In this document: positions 62,756 to 64,000 of the stretch, one piece after another
Layout: the number at the start of each line of letters is the position of its first letter
Numbering within the stretch: the stretch's first letter is position 1
NCBI GenBank assembly: GCA_947630725.1
Contig: CANRIS010000010.1
Span: 1 to 64,000 of the forward strand
Reading direction: 5' to 3'
Length of the DNA stretch: 64,000 bases
Source of the DNA: an uncultured Clostridia bacterium
GTDB lineage: Bacteria > Bacillota > Clostridia > Lachnospirales > CAG-274
Position numbers and translations under genes: made by a program
Notes under the pieces: generated by a model
What the model saw: only the letters and a program-made list of their open reading frames with translations
Databases searched by the model: none
What the model was told of the DNA's origin: nothing

Positions 62756-63173
62756 GTGTTTCGATTTCGGCAATATCGTCAATGGGGATTTTAAGGCCGC
62801 CTGACATAATGACAGCACGAGTATAAAGATCGATTTTTTTTACATTTCCGGAGACAGCCGTATAGGCTCCTCCGGATTTTTTTGTATCGGGTCTGAAATA
62901 TACTATGCTTGCAAAGGGTTCGTCCTTTATGCGGGACATTATTTCAAGGAGGCTGTCGTTAAGCGCATTTTTGGCGTATTCGTCAAGCTCCCGTTTTTCG
63001 CCGGTGAGCCTTGCGGTCTCCTCTATGGCGGATTCGTGTCCCGTAAGGGCTGCAAAGGGCGCAAACTGGGCGGCTCTGTCGTGCAGCGACATCTGCGGAT
63101 GTTTTTTTGAAACAGGGCAGGGCAGGTCTATAATATCGTCATAGTTGTTACAGATTTTATATCGGCGATCCAT
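62745..63173 (-). CDS. YolD-like protein
   Basis: A 142-residue protein with YDDIIDLPCPVSKKHPQMSLHDRAAQFAPFAALTGHESAIEETARLT, the signature of the YolD family, which is found next to Y-family polymerases in Firmicutes (as YolD with the UV-resistance polymerase UvrX). It likely modulates translesion synthesis; mechanism unknown. It follows the polymerase gene by 58 bases on the same strand. Confidence 0.88.
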   Translation of the reverse strand: MDRRYKICNNYDDIIDLPCPVSKKHPQMSLHDRAAQFAPFAALTGHESAIEETARLTGEKRELDEYAKNALNDSLLEIMSRIKDEPFASIVYFRPDTKKSGGAYTAVSGNVKKIDLYTRAVIMSGGLKIPIDDIAEIETQAL

Positions 63174-63231
63174 TTCAAGTCTCCTTTTTTGTGTTCTTTC
63201 TGCGTTTTATTTTTGCGTTTTCTTTGGTGGC

Positions 63232-64000
63232 TTATGCCTTGTGGCCGCCTATCTGTCTGTTGCGATCCCTTGCGGTGGCTCCCTCTCTGAAGCTTGTGCC
63301 TTTCAGTACGGCGTTTTTTCCGAATTTTTTTTTGATATTCAGAACTGCCTTCTGAATGTCCTTTTCTTTTTTAAGGTCTTTGTTTTCAGCCTCTTTTTGT
63401 TTTATAAGAGCGTCATAGTCGGTGAAAAGGTCGAGCTGCTGTGATGTATGGATATTTTCGGCAGTATTTTCGTCTATGACGTGATTTGCGGTTATATTTA
63501 TTCTGCGTATCAGCAGCTTTGGGTCTGTGATACGGTCATAAAGCTCCATGGCGGCTTTTGTGATAAGCCTTGATGATGACGTGTATCTGTGGAGATTTTC
63601 TGTGCCGTGGGCGTGAACGGGGACGGCTCTGCCGTATCTGTCTTTTTTTATTGCTCCCTTATATGCCTTTTTTGTTTCGGAGTTTTTAAGGTTTTCTTTA
63701 TCATAGCCTATTGTAATGACTATCTGATTTGTCACAAGCTCCTTATCCACCAGATCAAGAGAAAGAGCCTCTGCCATTTCTCTCGCCACGGTTCTTGCCT
63801 TTTCGCAGGTATAAGGCTCCATAAGAACCTGACCCGAGCTAATGCTGTTGTTTTCGGGTCTGTAGCTCTTTATGTCGGGTATGGTGCATGGCTCGCGGCC
63901 CCATGCGTGATCTATCAGCAGCTCGGCGTTTATTCCGAAAAGGCTGTAGAGAAGCTCTTCATTGTGGAAGTCGGTGCTTTTGCCTATGGAGCATCTTGCT
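63232..64000 (-). CDS. Y-family DNA polymerase (ImpB/MucB/SamB family), 5' end beyond window
   Basis: The last 255 residues of a Y-family polymerase are visible; the start lies outside. The segment SIGKSTDFHNEELLYSLFGIN belongs to the thumb-like domain, NNSISSGQVLMEPYTCEKARTVAREMAEAL to the little-finger domain, and the end GTSFREGATARDRNRQIGGHKA is the common tail. An ATG at 63822 is internal to the frame and is not the true start. Such enzymes copy damaged DNA. The pairing with YolD supports the UvrX/DinB-like subgroup of Firmicutes; the palm catalytic residues are not visible. Confidence 0.88.
   Translation of the reverse strand, partial: ARCSIGKSTDFHNEELLYSLFGINAELLIDHAWGREPCTIPDIKSYRPENNSISSGQVLMEPYTCEKARTVAREMAEALSLDLVDKELVTNQIVITIGYDKENLKNSETKKAYKGAIKKDRYGRAVPVHAHGTENLHRYTSSSRLITKAAMELYDRITDPKLLIRRINITANHVIDENTAENIHTSQQLDLFTDYDALIKQKEAENKDLKKEKDIQKAVLNIKKKFGKNAVLKGTSFREGATARDRNRQIGGHKA

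Noticed and set aside
63232..63822. A complete 196-residue polymerase starting at 63822
   Set aside because: The frame continues without a stop to the window edge and the added residues match the Y-family domain, so the gene is simply cut.

Overview
The window looks like chromosomal DNA of an anaerobic Gram-positive bacterium of class Clostridia. The grounds are the gene order of the S10-spc-alpha ribosomal clusters, the ylxM-ffh-rpsP-khpA order, a complete Rnf complex, type-Z zinc S14, HemZ, LuxS, a long-form HPF, SLH-anchored surface proteins, strong GGAGG ribosome sites, AGA/ATA-rich codons and intermediate GC. The glycoside hydrolases and the acetylesterase suggest a degrader of pectic or other plant (or mucin) glycans, perhaps from a gut. 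The genus cannot be named from sequence alone; a pectin-degrading gut lineage of the Monoglobus type is only a guess.

Layout. 1-300: a small membrane-toxin-like gene on the minus strand with a good promoter. 396-2907: ylxM-ffh-(small ORF)-rpsP-khpA (signal recognition and ribosome genes), then a larE-like gene. 4062-10308: a UPF0324 transporter, then a glycan island (GH105, nucleoside-hydrolase-like, GH95). 10443-13464: tRNA-Leu, a metallo-beta-lactamase-fold lipoprotein, an ECF sigma factor with a membrane partner, and a Gly/Cys-rich microprotein. 13755-17206: a secreted stalk-domain protein, a tail-fibre-like orphan with an unknown neighbour, and hpf. 17397-31169 (minus): one tightly packed run of twelve genes, rel-dtd-mbl-hemZ-hisS-aspS-folC-smORF-TPR protein-purM-purN-purD. 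It ties the stringent-response enzyme to tRNA charging, folate and purine synthesis. 31176-32244: the rel promoter with an inverted repeat, a hairpin-rich stretch, and luxS.

32462-37574: rnfCDGEAB behind a structured leader. 37716-53508: the S10, spc and alpha clusters with secY, adk, infA and rpoA. The map gene usually found after adk is absent, and L17 carries an internal insertion. 53530-64000: an ArsB/NhaD-type transporter, a surface cluster (SLH/cohesin-like protein, MscL with a zinc ribbon, SGNH acetylesterase with a cohesin-like tail), a small winged-helix-like protein, tRNA-Pro, DUF4127, cardiolipin synthase, and a YolD/Y-family polymerase pair cut by the window end.

No CRISPR array, insertion sequence, complete prophage or rRNA gene was seen. 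The most interesting signals are the toxin-like locus at the left edge, the Rnf leader, the rel promoter palindrome, hairpin-dense intergenic stretches, three small genes (two uncharacterised ORFs and the toxin-like one), an internal start in the sigma-factor partner, and the surface operon containing MscL.
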